A stretch of 64,000 nt of DNA from contig NZ_KL370759.1 in assembly GCF_000701265.1 (NCBI RefSeq), forward strand, positions 1,127,234 to 1,191,233, read 5' to 3'. This document shows, piece after piece, positions 8,860 through 18,350 of this stretch (position 1 is its first letter; each line of letters opens with the position of its first letter). The stretch is from Legionella wadsworthii DSM 21896 = ATCC 33877 (GTDB lineage: Bacteria > Pseudomonadota > Gammaproteobacteria > Legionellales > Legionellaceae). The translations under genes were made by a program, and so were the position numbers. Below the pieces are notes generated by a model that saw only the letters and a list, made by a program, of their open reading frames with translations, did no database searches and was not told where the DNA came from.

Positions 8860-9734
8860 GCGTAATGGACCTTTTTTTCGAGGTATTTAAATTGTGCTAC
8901 AGAAACAATAATGACGATGATCATCAACAAAACTGATTGTGCTGAGGAACTCCCCAAGTCCATTCCTTCAAATCCATCCTGATATACTTTATAAATTAAA
9001 TTAGTGGTACTGTTACCTGGCCCTCCATGAGTCATAACCTGTATAATGCCAAATGTATCAAAAAAGCCATACATTAAGTTAATAATGAGTAAGAAGAATG
9101 TGGTAGGAGATAAAAGAGGAAAAATAATTTGCCAAAAACGACGCCAACCTGTTGCTCCATCTATAATCGCGGCATCAATCAATGTACTGGGAACCCCCTT
9201 AAGTGCTGCAAGGTAAAATAGAAAATTATAACTAAATTGTTGCCAACTCGCTGTGAGTATCACCACTAGGAAAGCCTGTTTCACATTATTTACATAATCA
9301 AAATGAATTTCAAACGCATGAAGAAATTGGGTGACCCAACCAAGAGTAGGATGACATAGAAATCGCCATAAAATTGCGGCTACTGCAGGAGCTACTGCAT
9401 AAGGCCAAATCAATAAAGATTTATATACCCCTTGCGTCTTCCCCTTATTGTTCACTAATATGGCGAGAAGTAGTCCTGAACTCATTGTAATAAAAGTGAC
9501 GCTCAAAGCGATAATAAACGTGGTAGCAATTGCTTTGCTGTAACTTGGGTCAAGGAATAAATCTACAAAATTGGAAAATCCAGCAAATTTTTTATGTAGA
9601 CCAAAAGCATCTGTATAAAATAAAGACTGTAATAATGCATTACAAGCAGGCCAAATAAAAAATATTAAAGTAACAATTAGTTGTGGAATTATAAAAAACC
9701 AAGCAGAAAAACGTTGGTGGTTAAATTTAGCCAT
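8856..9734 (-). CDS. ugpA: sn-glycerol-3-phosphate ABC transporter permease UgpA
   Basis: A 292-residue MalF-type permease with six TMs. An EAA loop (TLIDAAIIDGATGWRRF) is followed by the UgpA-like segment MTHGGPGNSTTNLIYKVY. It is the first gene of the minus-strand unit, with a good promoter just upstream (9765-9792). The periplasmic binding protein gene ugpB, normally first in the operon, is absent here; the next gene upstream is on the other strand. Confidence 0.88.
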   Translation of the reverse strand: MAKFNHQRFSAWFFIIPQLIVTLIFFIWPACNALLQSLFYTDAFGLHKKFAGFSNFVDLFLDPSYSKAIATTFIIALSVTFITMSSGLLLAILVNNKGKTQGVYKSLLIWPYAVAPAVAAILWRFLCHPTLGWVTQFLHAFEIHFDYVNNVKQAFLVVILTASWQQFSYNFLFYLAALKGVPSTLIDAAIIDGATGWRRFWQIIFPLLSPTTFFLLIINLMYGFFDTFGIIQVMTHGGPGNSTTNLIYKVYQDGFEGMDLGSSSAQSVLLMIIVIIVSVAQFKYLEKKVHYA

Positions 9735-9764
9735 TGCCCAATGTATAAGAGGGACTGTATAAGC

Positions 9765-9792
9765 ATTATATAGGTATGATTATTTAAGTAAA
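9765..9792 (-). promoter_or_regulatory. Promoter of the ugpA operon
   Basis: The minus strand reads TTTACT (9787-9792), 16 bp, then TATAAT (9765-9770). Transcription would start about 24 nt before ugpA. The -10 is perfect and the -35 matches 4 of 6 positions. Confidence 0.55.
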
Positions 9793-9825
9793 GTAGTACA
9801 TTTAACAGAGAATAAGGAAAATATC

Positions 9826-10794
9826 TTGCGCTATGTACATATCGAAAACCCCGGATCTCATAGTCGATTGATTATTGAAAGTGGATCAAAACCTGAATAC
9901 AGGAAATCACAAATTTTAATTCGAGTTAAAGCAACAGCCCTTAACCGTGCCGATATCATGCAACGATATGGAAAATATCCACCACCGGCAGGGGAATCAG
10001 ACATTTTAGGATTGGAAGTGGCTGGTGACGTCGTCGAAGTGGGTGCTGATGTAACCCGGTTCAAGGCAGGCGACAAAGTCTATGGTTTAGTGGGTAGTGG
10101 CGCCTATGCAGAGTTTTGTCCTGTAGAAGAGTCATTAGCGCAGCATATCCCCGAAAAATGGAATTATACAATTGCAGCAGCCCTCCCAGAATCTTTAATG
10201 ACTGTTTACGCCACTCTATTTGACGTAGGGCAATTGAAATCAGGACAATCTTTATTAATTCACGGTGCAGGAAGCGGTATCGCTTCCATGGCAATTCAGA
10301 TGGCCAAATTGATTCAGGCGAAAGTCATTACTACCGTAGGAAAGGATGACAAGATAGATAAAGCATATAGGCTTGGTGCCGATCAAGTAATTCATTATAA
10401 AAAACAGGATTTTGAGGACTTGATCGAAGAGCACAGTGTCGACTTGATAGTCGATTTTGTAGGTGGTGATTATTTCAACAAGCATCTCCATTTGCTTAAG
10501 CCTAAAGGCAAACTCATTCAAATTGCTTGCTTAAAAGGAAGTAGCGTGGACTGTAACCTTGCAGTAATCATGCGTAAAAGATTACAAATTATTGGTTTTG
10601 TGCTCCGTTCACAATCGCTGGAGGAAAAAAATAAATTATGGCGCGATGCGCATAAAAAATGGTCAAAAACTATAAATGAAAATATTTTAATCCCTGTCGT
10701 AGATTCAGAATTTAAATTGGAACAAATTGAAGAAGCTCATCAATACATGCAAACAGGATCTCATTTCGGCAAGATTGTTATTCTTCTAGACTAG
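9826..10794 (+). CDS. NAD(P)H quinone oxidoreductase, zinc-independent MDR family (PIG3-like)
   Basis: A 322-residue protein. The N-terminal GroES-like domain contains ATALNRADIMQRYGKYPPPAG, the hallmark of the PIG3/quinone oxidoreductase branch, and lacks the zinc-binding cysteines of alcohol dehydrogenases. The Rossmann motif GAGSGIASMAIQ binds NADPH. It likely reduces quinones or reactive carbonyls in the cytoplasm. It starts with TTG, with AAGGA about 8 nt upstream. It is transcribed alone, divergent from ugpA and convergent with clcA. Confidence 0.85.
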   Translation: MRYVHIENPGSHSRLIIESGSKPEYRKSQILIRVKATALNRADIMQRYGKYPPPAGESDILGLEVAGDVVEVGADVTRFKAGDKVYGLVGSGAYAEFCPVEESLAQHIPEKWNYTIAAALPESLMTVYATLFDVGQLKSGQSLLIHGAGSGIASMAIQMAKLIQAKVITTVGKDDKIDKAYRLGADQVIHYKKQDFEDLIEEHSVDLIVDFVGGDYFNKHLHLLKPKGKLIQIACLKGSSVDCNLAVIMRKRLQIIGFVLRSQSLEEKNKLWRDAHKKWSKTINENILIPVVDSEFKLEQIEEAHQYMQTGSHFGKIVILLD

Positions 10795-10806
10795 TGGACA
10801 ATGAAG

Positions 10807-10820
10807 ACCTTTAACAAGGT
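10807..10820. terminator. Short hairpin between convergent genes
   Basis: ACCTT-TAAC-AAGGT forms a 5-bp stem with a 4-nt loop in the 30-bp gap between the oxidoreductase and clcA. There is no strong T-run, so it is a weak candidate for a bidirectional terminator. Confidence 0.25.
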
Positions 10821-10824
10821 AATA

Positions 10825-12117
10825 TTATTTATAAGGTTTCTTCTTGACATGAAGCGTTCGGTTTAATAATTGCTCATAAATAGGACCATTATTGGTTAAC
10901 TGTAAAACAATAGTTGCGGTAATGCATGCCATCATTACAGGGAAAATGAGATAATAATTATGCGTCATTTCGACCACCAATACTGCTCCTGTTATTGGGG
11001 AGCGGGTAGAGGAACCAAAAAGTGCGGCCATCCCTGCTACAGCAAACATACCTGGCTGCGTTAATAAATCAAGATGCACAAAACTTAAAACCTGAAAGAT
11101 AGCTAAACCGAGAAGCGTTCCTAAAGAGAGGATAGGCGCAAAAATGCCTCCTGGAACTGATGTTCCATAGCAGGCCATCGTTCCAATGAATCTTATGATT
11201 AACAGGAAACATAAAAGGCCGAATCCTGGTGATAAAGTTAAGGCTTGATGTATGATGTGCATTCCCCCGCCTACTGCTGCCGGATGATAAACTGCTAAAA
11301 AGCCAATCAAAAATCCTACAGCCAATACATAATAAGATTTTTGTTTTGCATTGAGTTTGTCTATTAGATTTAATGTCTTTAGCAGTGATAGATTAAATAT
11401 TAGGCCAACAAAGCCGACAACAATTCCAAAAAGTGCAAATAACCATAGAGAATCCAAATGAGGAAATTCCATGATACTCATGGGAATGGTCGGTTGGGTC
11501 CCCACAATTAAATCAAGAATAACGGTAGCAGTAATACAACAAATAACCACCATACTAAAACTTGTAAAAGAGTAGTTGAACTGATTGCGCATTTCTTCCA
11601 TGACAAAAATAACGCCCGCTAATGGAGCATTAAATGCAACGGCAAGACCCGCTGCCGCGCCTGCGGCAATTAAACTGTCTATTCTGCGTCTGGAAAGGGT
11701 AAACAACCCTCCTAACATTTCTCCCAAGCTGCCTCCAATGTGGATCGTGGGTCCCTCACGACCTAAGATCATTTTTGCAGAAAGTGCCAAAATACCGAAA
11801 AAAAATTTAACAGGTAATAAACGACGCCAGGATATTTTCCTTAGGTGTAATAAGGCACCTTCAATTTCCGGCACCCCGCTTCCTGATGCTTCAGGGGCAA
11901 ACTTTTTGACAGCAAAATAAGAAGCATAGACCATAACCATCGAGAGCAAACCCGAAATTAAAGCCGCTGGCCATCCTTGAAGACTGGGAATCTGAAAAAA
12001 ATGATCTAATACATTTCCAAGTACATCAATGGATAGCCGAAAGGTTGAACCGACAAGCCCAACCACAATACCCAATACAAAAGATACATAATAGAGTTTT
12101 AATATCTTTTTGCGCAT
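10825..12117 (-). CDS. clcA: ClC-type H+/Cl- antiporter
   Basis: A 430-residue, multi-TM anion transporter with all ClC signature stretches: GSGVP (79-83), GREGPTIHIGG with gating Glu121, VIFVMEEM with the internal proton glutamate at Glu175, PGGIFAP near residue 330, and PIYEQLL supplying the central tyrosine. Both glutamates of proton-coupled exchangers are present, so exchange is more likely than a channel. A role in acid resistance or charge compensation is known for the family. It starts 4 nt after the anthranilate synthase stop and is probably cotranscribed with it. There is no C-terminal CBS domain. Confidence 0.9.
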   Translation of the reverse strand: MRKKILKLYYVSFVLGIVVGLVGSTFRLSIDVLGNVLDHFFQIPSLQGWPAALISGLLSMVMVYASYFAVKKFAPEASGSGVPEIEGALLHLRKISWRRLLPVKFFFGILALSAKMILGREGPTIHIGGSLGEMLGGLFTLSRRRIDSLIAAGAAAGLAVAFNAPLAGVIFVMEEMRNQFNYSFTSFSMVVICCITATVILDLIVGTQPTIPMSIMEFPHLDSLWLFALFGIVVGFVGLIFNLSLLKTLNLIDKLNAKQKSYYVLAVGFLIGFLAVYHPAAVGGGMHIIHQALTLSPGFGLLCFLLIIRFIGTMACYGTSVPGGIFAPILSLGTLLGLAIFQVLSFVHLDLLTQPGMFAVAGMAALFGSSTRSPITGAVLVVEMTHNYYLIFPVMMACITATIVLQLTNNGPIYEQLLNRTLHVKKKPYK

Positions 12118-12121
12118 TGGC

Positions 12122-14257
12122 CTAAATCATCCCCATTAAGTTATTTATTATTTTAATTCCGGCTTGATTCACCAAAGACAATATTGTCTCTGGATGGAAT
12201 TGCACTGCATGAATTGGTAGTTTCCGATGAGATATAGCCATTACAATCCCATCGTCACTCATCGCGGTAACCTTCAACTCATCGGGGATTGAGCTTAAAC
12301 GAGCATATAACGAGTGGTATCTTCCCGCTTTAAAACATTGACCTAAACCAGAAAATAATTTTGGCTCATCAATTACTTCTATCATTGAAGGCTTTCCATG
12401 CATTGGATAATCTAATACATCCAAATCTCCGCCAAAATATTCTACCATTCCTTGTAGGCCCAAGCACACGCCGAATAAGGGAATTTTATAAGCTATAGCT
12501 GCAGCGATTGTTTGTGATAAATTAAAATCAGAGGGTTTTCCAGGTCCTGGAGATAACGCAACAAGATCATATTTTCCATTTTCTAAATACTGTAATGATT
12601 TATCAAAACGAACTGTGCTGACTTCAGCTCCTGTTTGACGAAAATAGTTCGCAAGGGTATGCACAAAGGAATCCTGGTGATCAACAAGCAAAACATGCTT
12701 CCCTTTTCCGTTCAAAGGAAAGCTCATGGAGATTTGTGACGTTGTTTTATTTTTTTTCTGCAACATATCTAAAAATGCAGATGCTTTGAGTCGCGTCTCC
12801 TGTTCTTCCGCTTCAGGAATTGAATCGAAAAGCAAAGTCGCCCCCACTCTAATCTCCGCAATTCCATTTTCGATACGGACAGTCCTTAAAACTAAGCCGG
12901 TATTTAAATTGCCATTAAAACCAAACCAGCCTACAGCACCTCCATACCATTTACGGGGAGATTTTTCGTGCTCTTCTATAAAATTAAGAGCCCAAATTTT
13001 AGGCGCGCCAGTAACAGTAACCACCCACATGTGGGTTAAAAAAGCATCTACAGCATCAAAATTTTTTCTTAATATTCCTTCAACATGATCTACGGTATGG
13101 ATTAACCGAGAATACATTTCTATTTGTCTTCGTCCAATGACTTTTACTGTACCTGCCTCACAAATTCGTGATTTATCATTTCTATCCACATCGGTACACA
13201 TCGTTAATTCAGATTCTTCTTTTTTCGAATCTAACAATAGCTGAATGTTTTCTGCATCTTCAATCGCATCTGCGCCCCGTTTGATCGTTCCTGAAATTGG
13301 GCATGTTTCTACTCTTCTTCCCTGAACCCGAACATACATTTCCGGAGAGGCGCCGACCAGATACTCTTCATGACCCAAATTAATAAAAAAACCATAAGGC
13401 GAGGGATTTAATTGACGCATTTGTTTGAATAAGGAAGAGGGCTGCTCTTGATAATGGGTATAGAACGTTTGGCTGGGGACTACCTCAAATAAATCACCGC
13501 AAGCAAAACGCTCCTTCGCCATATGGACGACTTTCGCATATTCACCAGGTTCATGATCGCAATCTTTGTCTGGTTTGTTAGGGTATTTGTATGCCAAAGA
13601 CGCCCCATCCCTTGGCAAAGATTTTGTGGATTGGTTTTGATAATGAAAATCATAGCGTCTAAGAAACGCTTCTTCCTTACGATGATTCACCACATAAATT
13701 TCATCCGGTATATAAAGAACCATATCCCTTTGCAGTGGGTCTCTTTTTTTATGCTGCTTTAATTCCTCAAATTGAAAAATCAAATCAAAACCTAAAGCGC
13801 CATATAATCCCAAGTAGGGTTCTTCTTCCATTTTAAAAAAAGATAATATTGAGCGAATGACGGTAAATACCGAAGGTTGTTGGCTTCGTTCTTCTTCACT
13901 GAATATTTTTTTAGTAGATTGTATATGAATTTGCAACAATTCATCGCTTCGTTTGGTAAGGTTTAATAAAGACTCTTTTTCCAAAACGGGAATCATAAAA
14001 GCTAAAAGTACTTTGCCCCGTTGATTTAAGGCATCAATTTGAATTAAATCCTGTTTGCAAATCACGGCCAAAGGTGGATTATAGAAACCTATATCCCAGC
14101 AGGTATAACGCCCTGGAAATTCAAAACTCGAGGCAAACAAAGCACCCCTATGTGTATCCAGGCGCTCAAGAAGACTCTCTATACCTTGTGGATAATCTAA
14201 GGAGGTCTGAGCACACTCTACTTCGACGCCCCCCTGGGTTTTATAATGTTGTAACAT
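12122..14257 (-). CDS. trpE(G): Fused anthranilate synthase TrpE(G)
   Basis: A single 711-residue chain. The N-terminal TrpE part (about 1-510) carries the chorismate-site motifs CPISGTIKRGADAI, CTDVDRNDKSRICEAG and TVTGAPKIWALNFIEEHEKS. The C-terminal TrpG glutamine amidotransferase carries FGVCLGLQGM (nucleophile Cys) and HAVQFHPET (His-Glu). The wording matches rhizobial-type TrpE(G) fusions closely, including DTHRGAL and EFPGRYTCWD near the N-terminus, and differs from separate enterobacterial TrpE and TrpG. It converts chorismate and glutamine to anthranilate, the first committed step of tryptophan synthesis. No other trp gene is nearby. The start codon has only a weak ribosome site. Confidence 0.92.
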   Translation of the reverse strand: MLQHYKTQGGVEVECAQTSLDYPQGIESLLERLDTHRGALFASSFEFPGRYTCWDIGFYNPPLAVICKQDLIQIDALNQRGKVLLAFMIPVLEKESLLNLTKRSDELLQIHIQSTKKIFSEEERSQQPSVFTVIRSILSFFKMEEEPYLGLYGALGFDLIFQFEELKQHKKRDPLQRDMVLYIPDEIYVVNHRKEEAFLRRYDFHYQNQSTKSLPRDGASLAYKYPNKPDKDCDHEPGEYAKVVHMAKERFACGDLFEVVPSQTFYTHYQEQPSSLFKQMRQLNPSPYGFFINLGHEEYLVGASPEMYVRVQGRRVETCPISGTIKRGADAIEDAENIQLLLDSKKEESELTMCTDVDRNDKSRICEAGTVKVIGRRQIEMYSRLIHTVDHVEGILRKNFDAVDAFLTHMWVVTVTGAPKIWALNFIEEHEKSPRKWYGGAVGWFGFNGNLNTGLVLRTVRIENGIAEIRVGATLLFDSIPEAEEQETRLKASAFLDMLQKKNKTTSQISMSFPLNGKGKHVLLVDHQDSFVHTLANYFRQTGAEVSTVRFDKSLQYLENGKYDLVALSPGPGKPSDFNLSQTIAAAIAYKIPLFGVCLGLQGMVEYFGGDLDVLDYPMHGKPSMIEVIDEPKLFSGLGQCFKAGRYHSLYARLSSIPDELKVTAMSDDGIVMAISHRKLPIHAVQFHPETILSLVNQAGIKIINNLMGMI

Positions 14258-14289
14258 GAATCACAAGCTCAATGTAAATAAGGTGATTC
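14258..14289 (-). promoter_or_regulatory. Inverted repeat before trpE(G)
   Basis: 7-bp arms GAATCAC (14258-14264) and GTGATTC (14283-14289) directly precede the trpE(G) start. They could form a leader hairpin or an operator. No Trp-rich leader peptide or terminator/antiterminator pair was found, so classical attenuation is not supported. Confidence 0.3.
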
Positions 14290-14407
14290 TCATTCTACTT
14301 TAAAAATGGTGTTCTGCAACAATTGTACTTAGACTGCTTTGAGGTTCCAAGGAAAAACCATGTAAATTAGCTGTTTTTTTTTAATCAGAATTTCGAATTA
14401 ACAGGAG

Positions 14408-14509
14408 GATGGATTCCCGCCTAAGTGGAAATAATAGGGAATGGGGCAAAATAAATAAAAACTTTGCATGGATTTTAATTCGTCATTCCCGCTTAGGCGG
14501 GAATCCATC
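14408..14509. repeat. Two inverted copies of a dispersed palindromic repeat
   Basis: Positions 14408-14425 hold a truncated copy (gatggattcccgcctaag). Positions 14481-14509 hold a full copy in opposite orientation, with internal palindrome CCCGCTTAGGCGGG. A third copy lies at 28228-28255. They fill most of the 349-bp gap between trpE(G) and argH; nothing else was recognised there. This GGATTCCCGCC...GGCGGGAATGAC type is common in proteobacterial intergenic DNA. Confidence 0.75.
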
Positions 14510-14606
14510 TTATCAGCACAATCAGTAATTAAGTGCAGGATATATTTTTTAACTTACAAAAAATTGAAAGAGTTAAATAATAAATTTGGTACGCATCATC
14601 ACTTAA

Positions 14607-15845
14607 TTAAGGGTTATTAATTTTCATAATCTCCTCAAGAGAACAATTTTTATCAATGGCATCTTGCACCCATTGGCCAACCTGATGATGTGCGTCCCTA
14701 AAAGGAACTCCTTGCAAGACTAGAGACTCCAATACTGCAGTGGCATTCAGAAAACCTGTATTCGCTTTTTGACCCATCCATTTCGTATTAAATGTCACAC
14801 TTTCAAGAAAAGGTGTCATGATTCCCAAACACCCAGTTAATGTATTTACCGTATCAAACAAACATTCTTTGTCTTCCTGCATGTCCTTATTATAAGCAAG
14901 AGGTAATCCTTTCATTACAGTAAGAATCCCTATTAAATGACCGAATACACGACCGCTTTTCCCTCGAATTAACTCTAAAACATCCGGATTTTTCTTATTG
15001 GGCATTAAAGAAGAGCCTGTTGAAAAAGCATCATCAAGAGTAATAAAACCAAATTCCTGAGTAGCCCAAAGGATTAAATCTTCAGCAAATCGTGATAAAT
15101 GCATCATGATAATTGAAGCAGTAGCACAAAATTCAATGACAAAGTCCCGATCACTTACAGCATCCAGAGTATTCTCTATCACGCCATCAAAACCCAAAAA
15201 TTCTGCAACCCATTTTCGATTGAGTGGAAGAGAACTTCCTGCTAATGCGCCAGCGCCCAAGGGAGAGAAGTTCATTCTTTTTTGCCAATCCTGCAAACGA
15301 CCTAAATCACGTTGAAACATTGACGAATATGCAGCAAAAAATTGGCCTAAAAATATAGGCTGAGCTTGTTGCAAATGAGTATACCCGGGAATTTTATCCT
15401 TAGCATGACACTTTGCCTTCTCTTCCAAAACAAGGTTTAAACGCTCCAGGAGATCTTTAATATGTATGCCTGCTTCACGAGAGTACAATCTTAAATCAAG
15501 AGCTACTTGATCATTTCGGCTACGGCCTGTATGTAATTTTTTACCTACATCACCTATTTTACTAATTAGTAATTGTTCCACAAACATATGGATGTCTTCA
15601 GAAGTCTCATTGAACTCATAGACGCCCTCTTCGATTTCCTTCTTTATCTCTTGCAATGTGCTACAAATCAAATTTGCTTCGGCATTAGAAATTAATCCTT
15701 GAAGAGCAAGCATTTGTGCGTGCGCCTGACTACCCAGAATATCGTGGACATATAGGACCTTATCAAAGGCCAAAGAAGCATTAAAATGCATCACTCTTGA
15801 ATCAAGTTCCTTTTTGAATCGGCCTCCCCAGGTTTTATTGGCCAT
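14607..15845 (-). CDS. argH: Argininosuccinate lyase ArgH
   Basis: Cleaves argininosuccinate to arginine and fumarate. The fumarase-superfamily signature [12 protein letters not shown] is at residues 277-288, [15 protein letters not shown] at 106-120 and TSEDIHM at 81-87. At 412 residues it is about 45 shorter than E. coli ArgH (457): it ends soon after the [12 protein letters not shown] helix and lacks the usual C-terminal extension with its Pro/Glu/Ala-rich tail. All visible active-site segments are present. The ATG shares one base with the argG stop (TAATG), so translation is coupled. Confidence 0.93.
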   Translation of the reverse strand: MANKTWGGRFKKELDSRVMHFNASLAFDKVLYVHDILGSQAHAQMLALQGLISNAEANLICSTLQEIKKEIEEGVYEFNETSEDIHMFVEQLLISKIGDVGKKLHTGRSRNDQVALDLRLYSREAGIHIKDLLERLNLVLEEKAKCHAKDKIPGYTHLQQAQPIFLGQFFAAYSSMFQRDLGRLQDWQKRMNFSPLGAGALAGSSLPLNRKWVAEFLGFDGVIENTLDAVSDRDFVIEFCATASIIMMHLSRFAEDLILWATQEFGFITLDDAFSTGSSLMPNKKNPDVLELIRGKSGRVFGHLIGILTVMKGLPLAYNKDMQEDKECLFDTVNTLTGCLGIMTPFLESVTFNTKWMGQKANTGFLNATAVLESLVLQGVPFRDAHHQVGQWVQDAIDKNCSLEEIMKINNP

Positions 15846-17056
15846 TAGTTGTCTCCTTTATGTACTTTGCCATAGACTTGTGCTGATAAAGAAAATAAAT
15901 TAATAAACCCTTCAGCATCCTTTTGGTTATAAACCCCATCCTCTTCGAATGTAGCCAGTTCAGGATCATGCAAACTAAAAGGAGAATGCATTCCATAAGG
16001 AAGGATATTTCCTTTAAATAATTGCAGGTTAACTGTTCCAGTCATATGCTGCTGTGTTACGTCAATTAATGCATCAAGTGCTTTTTTAGCTTGTGAAAAC
16101 CATCGCCCCTCATAGACGAGGTTGGCATAAGTTTGTTGTAATGATTGTTTCAAATGTAATGTGGACCGATCAAGACATAAACTCTCAAGCATTTGGTGTG
16201 CTTTATAAAGAACTGCTGCACCAGGTGATTCATAGACACCTCTTACTTTCATGCCTACCAATCGATTTTCTACAATATCTGCTACTCCAATCCCATGAGC
16301 ACCCGCAATTAGATTTAATTTTTGAAGCAATTCCACAGGAGGCATTTCTTTTCCATTTAATGAAACGGAAATCCCATTTTCAAATCCGATGCTGATCAAT
16401 TCGGGTTGGTTTGGAGATTGCTCTAATGAAGCAGTCATAAGCAATAAATCATCTGGTTTTGGTTGGCTTGGATCTTCTAAAACACCACCTTCATGTGAAA
16501 TATACCAAAGATTATGATCCCGGGAATAAGGTGATTTAGGAGTTACGGACACTTCTATACCATGCAATTGAGCATATTCAATAGCCTCTTGTCGTGATTT
16601 AATCTTCCAGGATCTCCAGGGTGCAATGATTTTAAGTTCAGGAGCGAGTGCTTTTACGGTATATTCAAAACGAACCTGGTCATTCCCTTTACCAGTAGCC
16701 CCATGTGCAACAGCATCTGCTTTTTCCAGAGTTGCTATCTCCACCAGTTTTTTGGCAATGAGCGGACGTGAAATGGTTCCTAAAATGTATTGATTTTCAT
16801 AAAGGGCTCCTGCTTTAACCAAACACCACAAATAATCTTGTACAAATTCTTCCTGTACATTAAGGACATAGGCTTTTGAAGCGCCGCTTTGTATCGCCTT
16901 TTCCTTAATTGCAGCCAAATCTTCATTTTGTCCTAAGTCACACACCATTGCGATAATATCTGCTTGTTCATAATGCTCTTTAAGCCAAGGAATCATTACT
17001 GAGGTGTCGAGTCCCCCAGAATAGGCAAGAACAATTTTTTTAATGGATTCAGACAT
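15845..17056 (-). CDS. argG: Argininosuccinate synthase ArgG
   Basis: Joins citrulline and aspartate with ATP to give argininosuccinate. The N-type ATP pyrophosphatase P-loop YSGGLDTS is at residues 12-19. [13 protein letters not shown] and [17 protein letters not shown] are further family blocks. The 403-residue length is normal. The gene lies 3 nt after the transporter ATPase gene and overlaps argH, so arginine import and the last two synthetic steps form one transcription unit. Confidence 0.95.
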   Translation of the reverse strand: MSESIKKIVLAYSGGLDTSVMIPWLKEHYEQADIIAMVCDLGQNEDLAAIKEKAIQSGASKAYVLNVQEEFVQDYLWCLVKAGALYENQYILGTISRPLIAKKLVEIATLEKADAVAHGATGKGNDQVRFEYTVKALAPELKIIAPWRSWKIKSRQEAIEYAQLHGIEVSVTPKSPYSRDHNLWYISHEGGVLEDPSQPKPDDLLLMTASLEQSPNQPELISIGFENGISVSLNGKEMPPVELLQKLNLIAGAHGIGVADIVENRLVGMKVRGVYESPGAAVLYKAHQMLESLCLDRSTLHLKQSLQQTYANLVYEGRWFSQAKKALDALIDVTQQHMTGTVNLQLFKGNILPYGMHSPFSLHDPELATFEEDGVYNQKDAEGFINLFSLSAQVYGKVHKGDN

Positions 17057-17059
17057 GAT

Positions 17060-17719
17060 TTACTCCTGATAATATTGTTTTAAATAAATAATAGGTTCAG
17101 CCAACTCTTTAGGAACAACATCTGCCACTATCTCCCCTCTTTTTAAAATAATTAAACGATCCGATATTTTGTTTAAAAAATCGAGATCATGGGAGGCGAT
17201 AATCATGGTTACACCAAAAGATTTCACTGAATTTAATAAATGGATTACTTCATCAATTGTTGCCAAATCAAGACCGGATGTAGGTTCATCACAAAGTAAT
17301 AAATCAGGCTCCATCATTAAGCTTCGTGCCAAAGCAACTCTTTGTTTTTGTCCCCCAGATAGTTGATGAGGATAAGCACATGCTTTATCACTTATCCCCA
17401 AACGTACCAATAACTGTTGTGCATGCTCCTCATGATTTAAATTTTTATTCTGAATACGTGGTGCATAAATTAAATTTTGCATGACAGTCATATGAGGAAA
17501 AAGCTGAAAATCCTGAAACATAAAACCGTTCTGACCTGCTACTTTAATTTCACCCGAATCCAGCATTTCCAATTGCTGGATGCATCGCAACAAGGTGGAC
17601 TTACCACTTCCAGATGGACCTGCAAGGCCTAACACCGTTTGAGCATCTACCTTTAAATTAATATTATTTAATATCGGTACTGTACCGAATTTTTTATACG
17701 CCTGATTAATGACTAACAT
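17060..17719 (-). CDS. Polar amino acid (arginine-type) ABC transporter ATP-binding protein
   Basis: About 219 residues from the ATG at 17719, chosen because AGAGG precedes it and it overlaps the permease end by 14 nt. The frame stays open to 17758, but that part shadows the permease. Walker A GPSGSGKST is at 34-42, followed by signature LSGGQKQR, Walker B LLLCDEPTSGLD and switch-His ASHDLDF. It belongs to the GlnQ/HisP/ArtP family. Its place between an arginine-type permease and argG, under ARG boxes, points to arginine uptake. Confidence 0.88.
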   Translation of the reverse strand: MLVINQAYKKFGTVPILNNINLKVDAQTVLGLAGPSGSGKSTLLRCIQQLEMLDSGEIKVAGQNGFMFQDFQLFPHMTVMQNLIYAPRIQNKNLNHEEHAQQLLVRLGISDKACAYPHQLSGGQKQRVALARSLMMEPDLLLCDEPTSGLDLATIDEVIHLLNSVKSFGVTMIIASHDLDFLNKISDRLIILKRGEIVADVVPKELAEPIIYLKQYYQE

Positions 17720-18350
17720 ACAGACCTCTTTGTTGAATTCTTTTACCGAGGAACTCAATTAAGAGAACCATACCGTAGTAAAAGCATCCTGCAATACACA
17801 AAGGAACAAAATAAGTAAATTGCTCTGCCGCAACCGACTGTGCCCTGCGCATTAAATCCATTCCCCCTATAGTGGCAATCAAAGCAGTCTCTTTTAAAAG
17901 AGCTATCATTTCATTGATAAATGCAGGAAAAATATTTTTTATTACCTGGGGTAAAACTATATCTTTCCAAAGGTAGAAACTGGGTATTCGTAAAGTTTTT
18001 GCTGCTTCAAATTGTCCCTTAGGTAAATGCTCGATTCCCGCTCTCATAATTTCAGCGATGTATGCGGAGCTATTTAAACCAAAGGTCAGAAGTCCTGCGA
18101 CCAGTATATTGGCTTTAATGCCCATTAGAGCTGGTGCTGCAAAATAAATAAAGCTAAGCTGCAATATAACTGGAGTTCCTCTCATGACTGAAATAAATCC
18201 ATTAATCACTGGCTTCATGATTCCTTGATATCGAAGTAAAGCCATTAATGTTCCCAAGAGCGTACCAATCAATAAACTGCCTAACAATAAAAATAAAGTC
18301 ACGAGAGTTCCTTCCCCTATAAAAAGAACGTTTTGTTTTAACTCGTCCAT
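17706..18350 (-). CDS. Polar amino acid (arginine-type) ABC transporter permease
   Basis: About 214 residues with five TMs of the HisM/GlnP/ArtQ family. The EAA loop is IEHLPKGQFEAAKTLRIP followed by WKDIVLPQVIKN. The ATG at 18350 is preferred: GGAGG lies 7 nt upstream, within the end of the binding-protein gene (13-nt overlap). Only one permease gene is present, so a homodimeric channel is likely. Confidence 0.88.
   Translation of the reverse strand: MDELKQNVLFIGEGTLVTLFLLLGSLLIGTLLGTLMALLRYQGIMKPVINGFISVMRGTPVILQLSFIYFAAPALMGIKANILVAGLLTFGLNSSAYIAEIMRAGIEHLPKGQFEAAKTLRIPSFYLWKDIVLPQVIKNIFPAFINEMIALLKETALIATIGGMDLMRRAQSVAAEQFTYFVPLCIAGCFYYGMVLLIEFLGKRIQQRGLYVSH

Noticed and set aside
14260..14400. 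trp attenuator in the trpE(G) leader
   Set aside because: No short peptide with consecutive Trp codons and no terminator/antiterminator alternatives were found.
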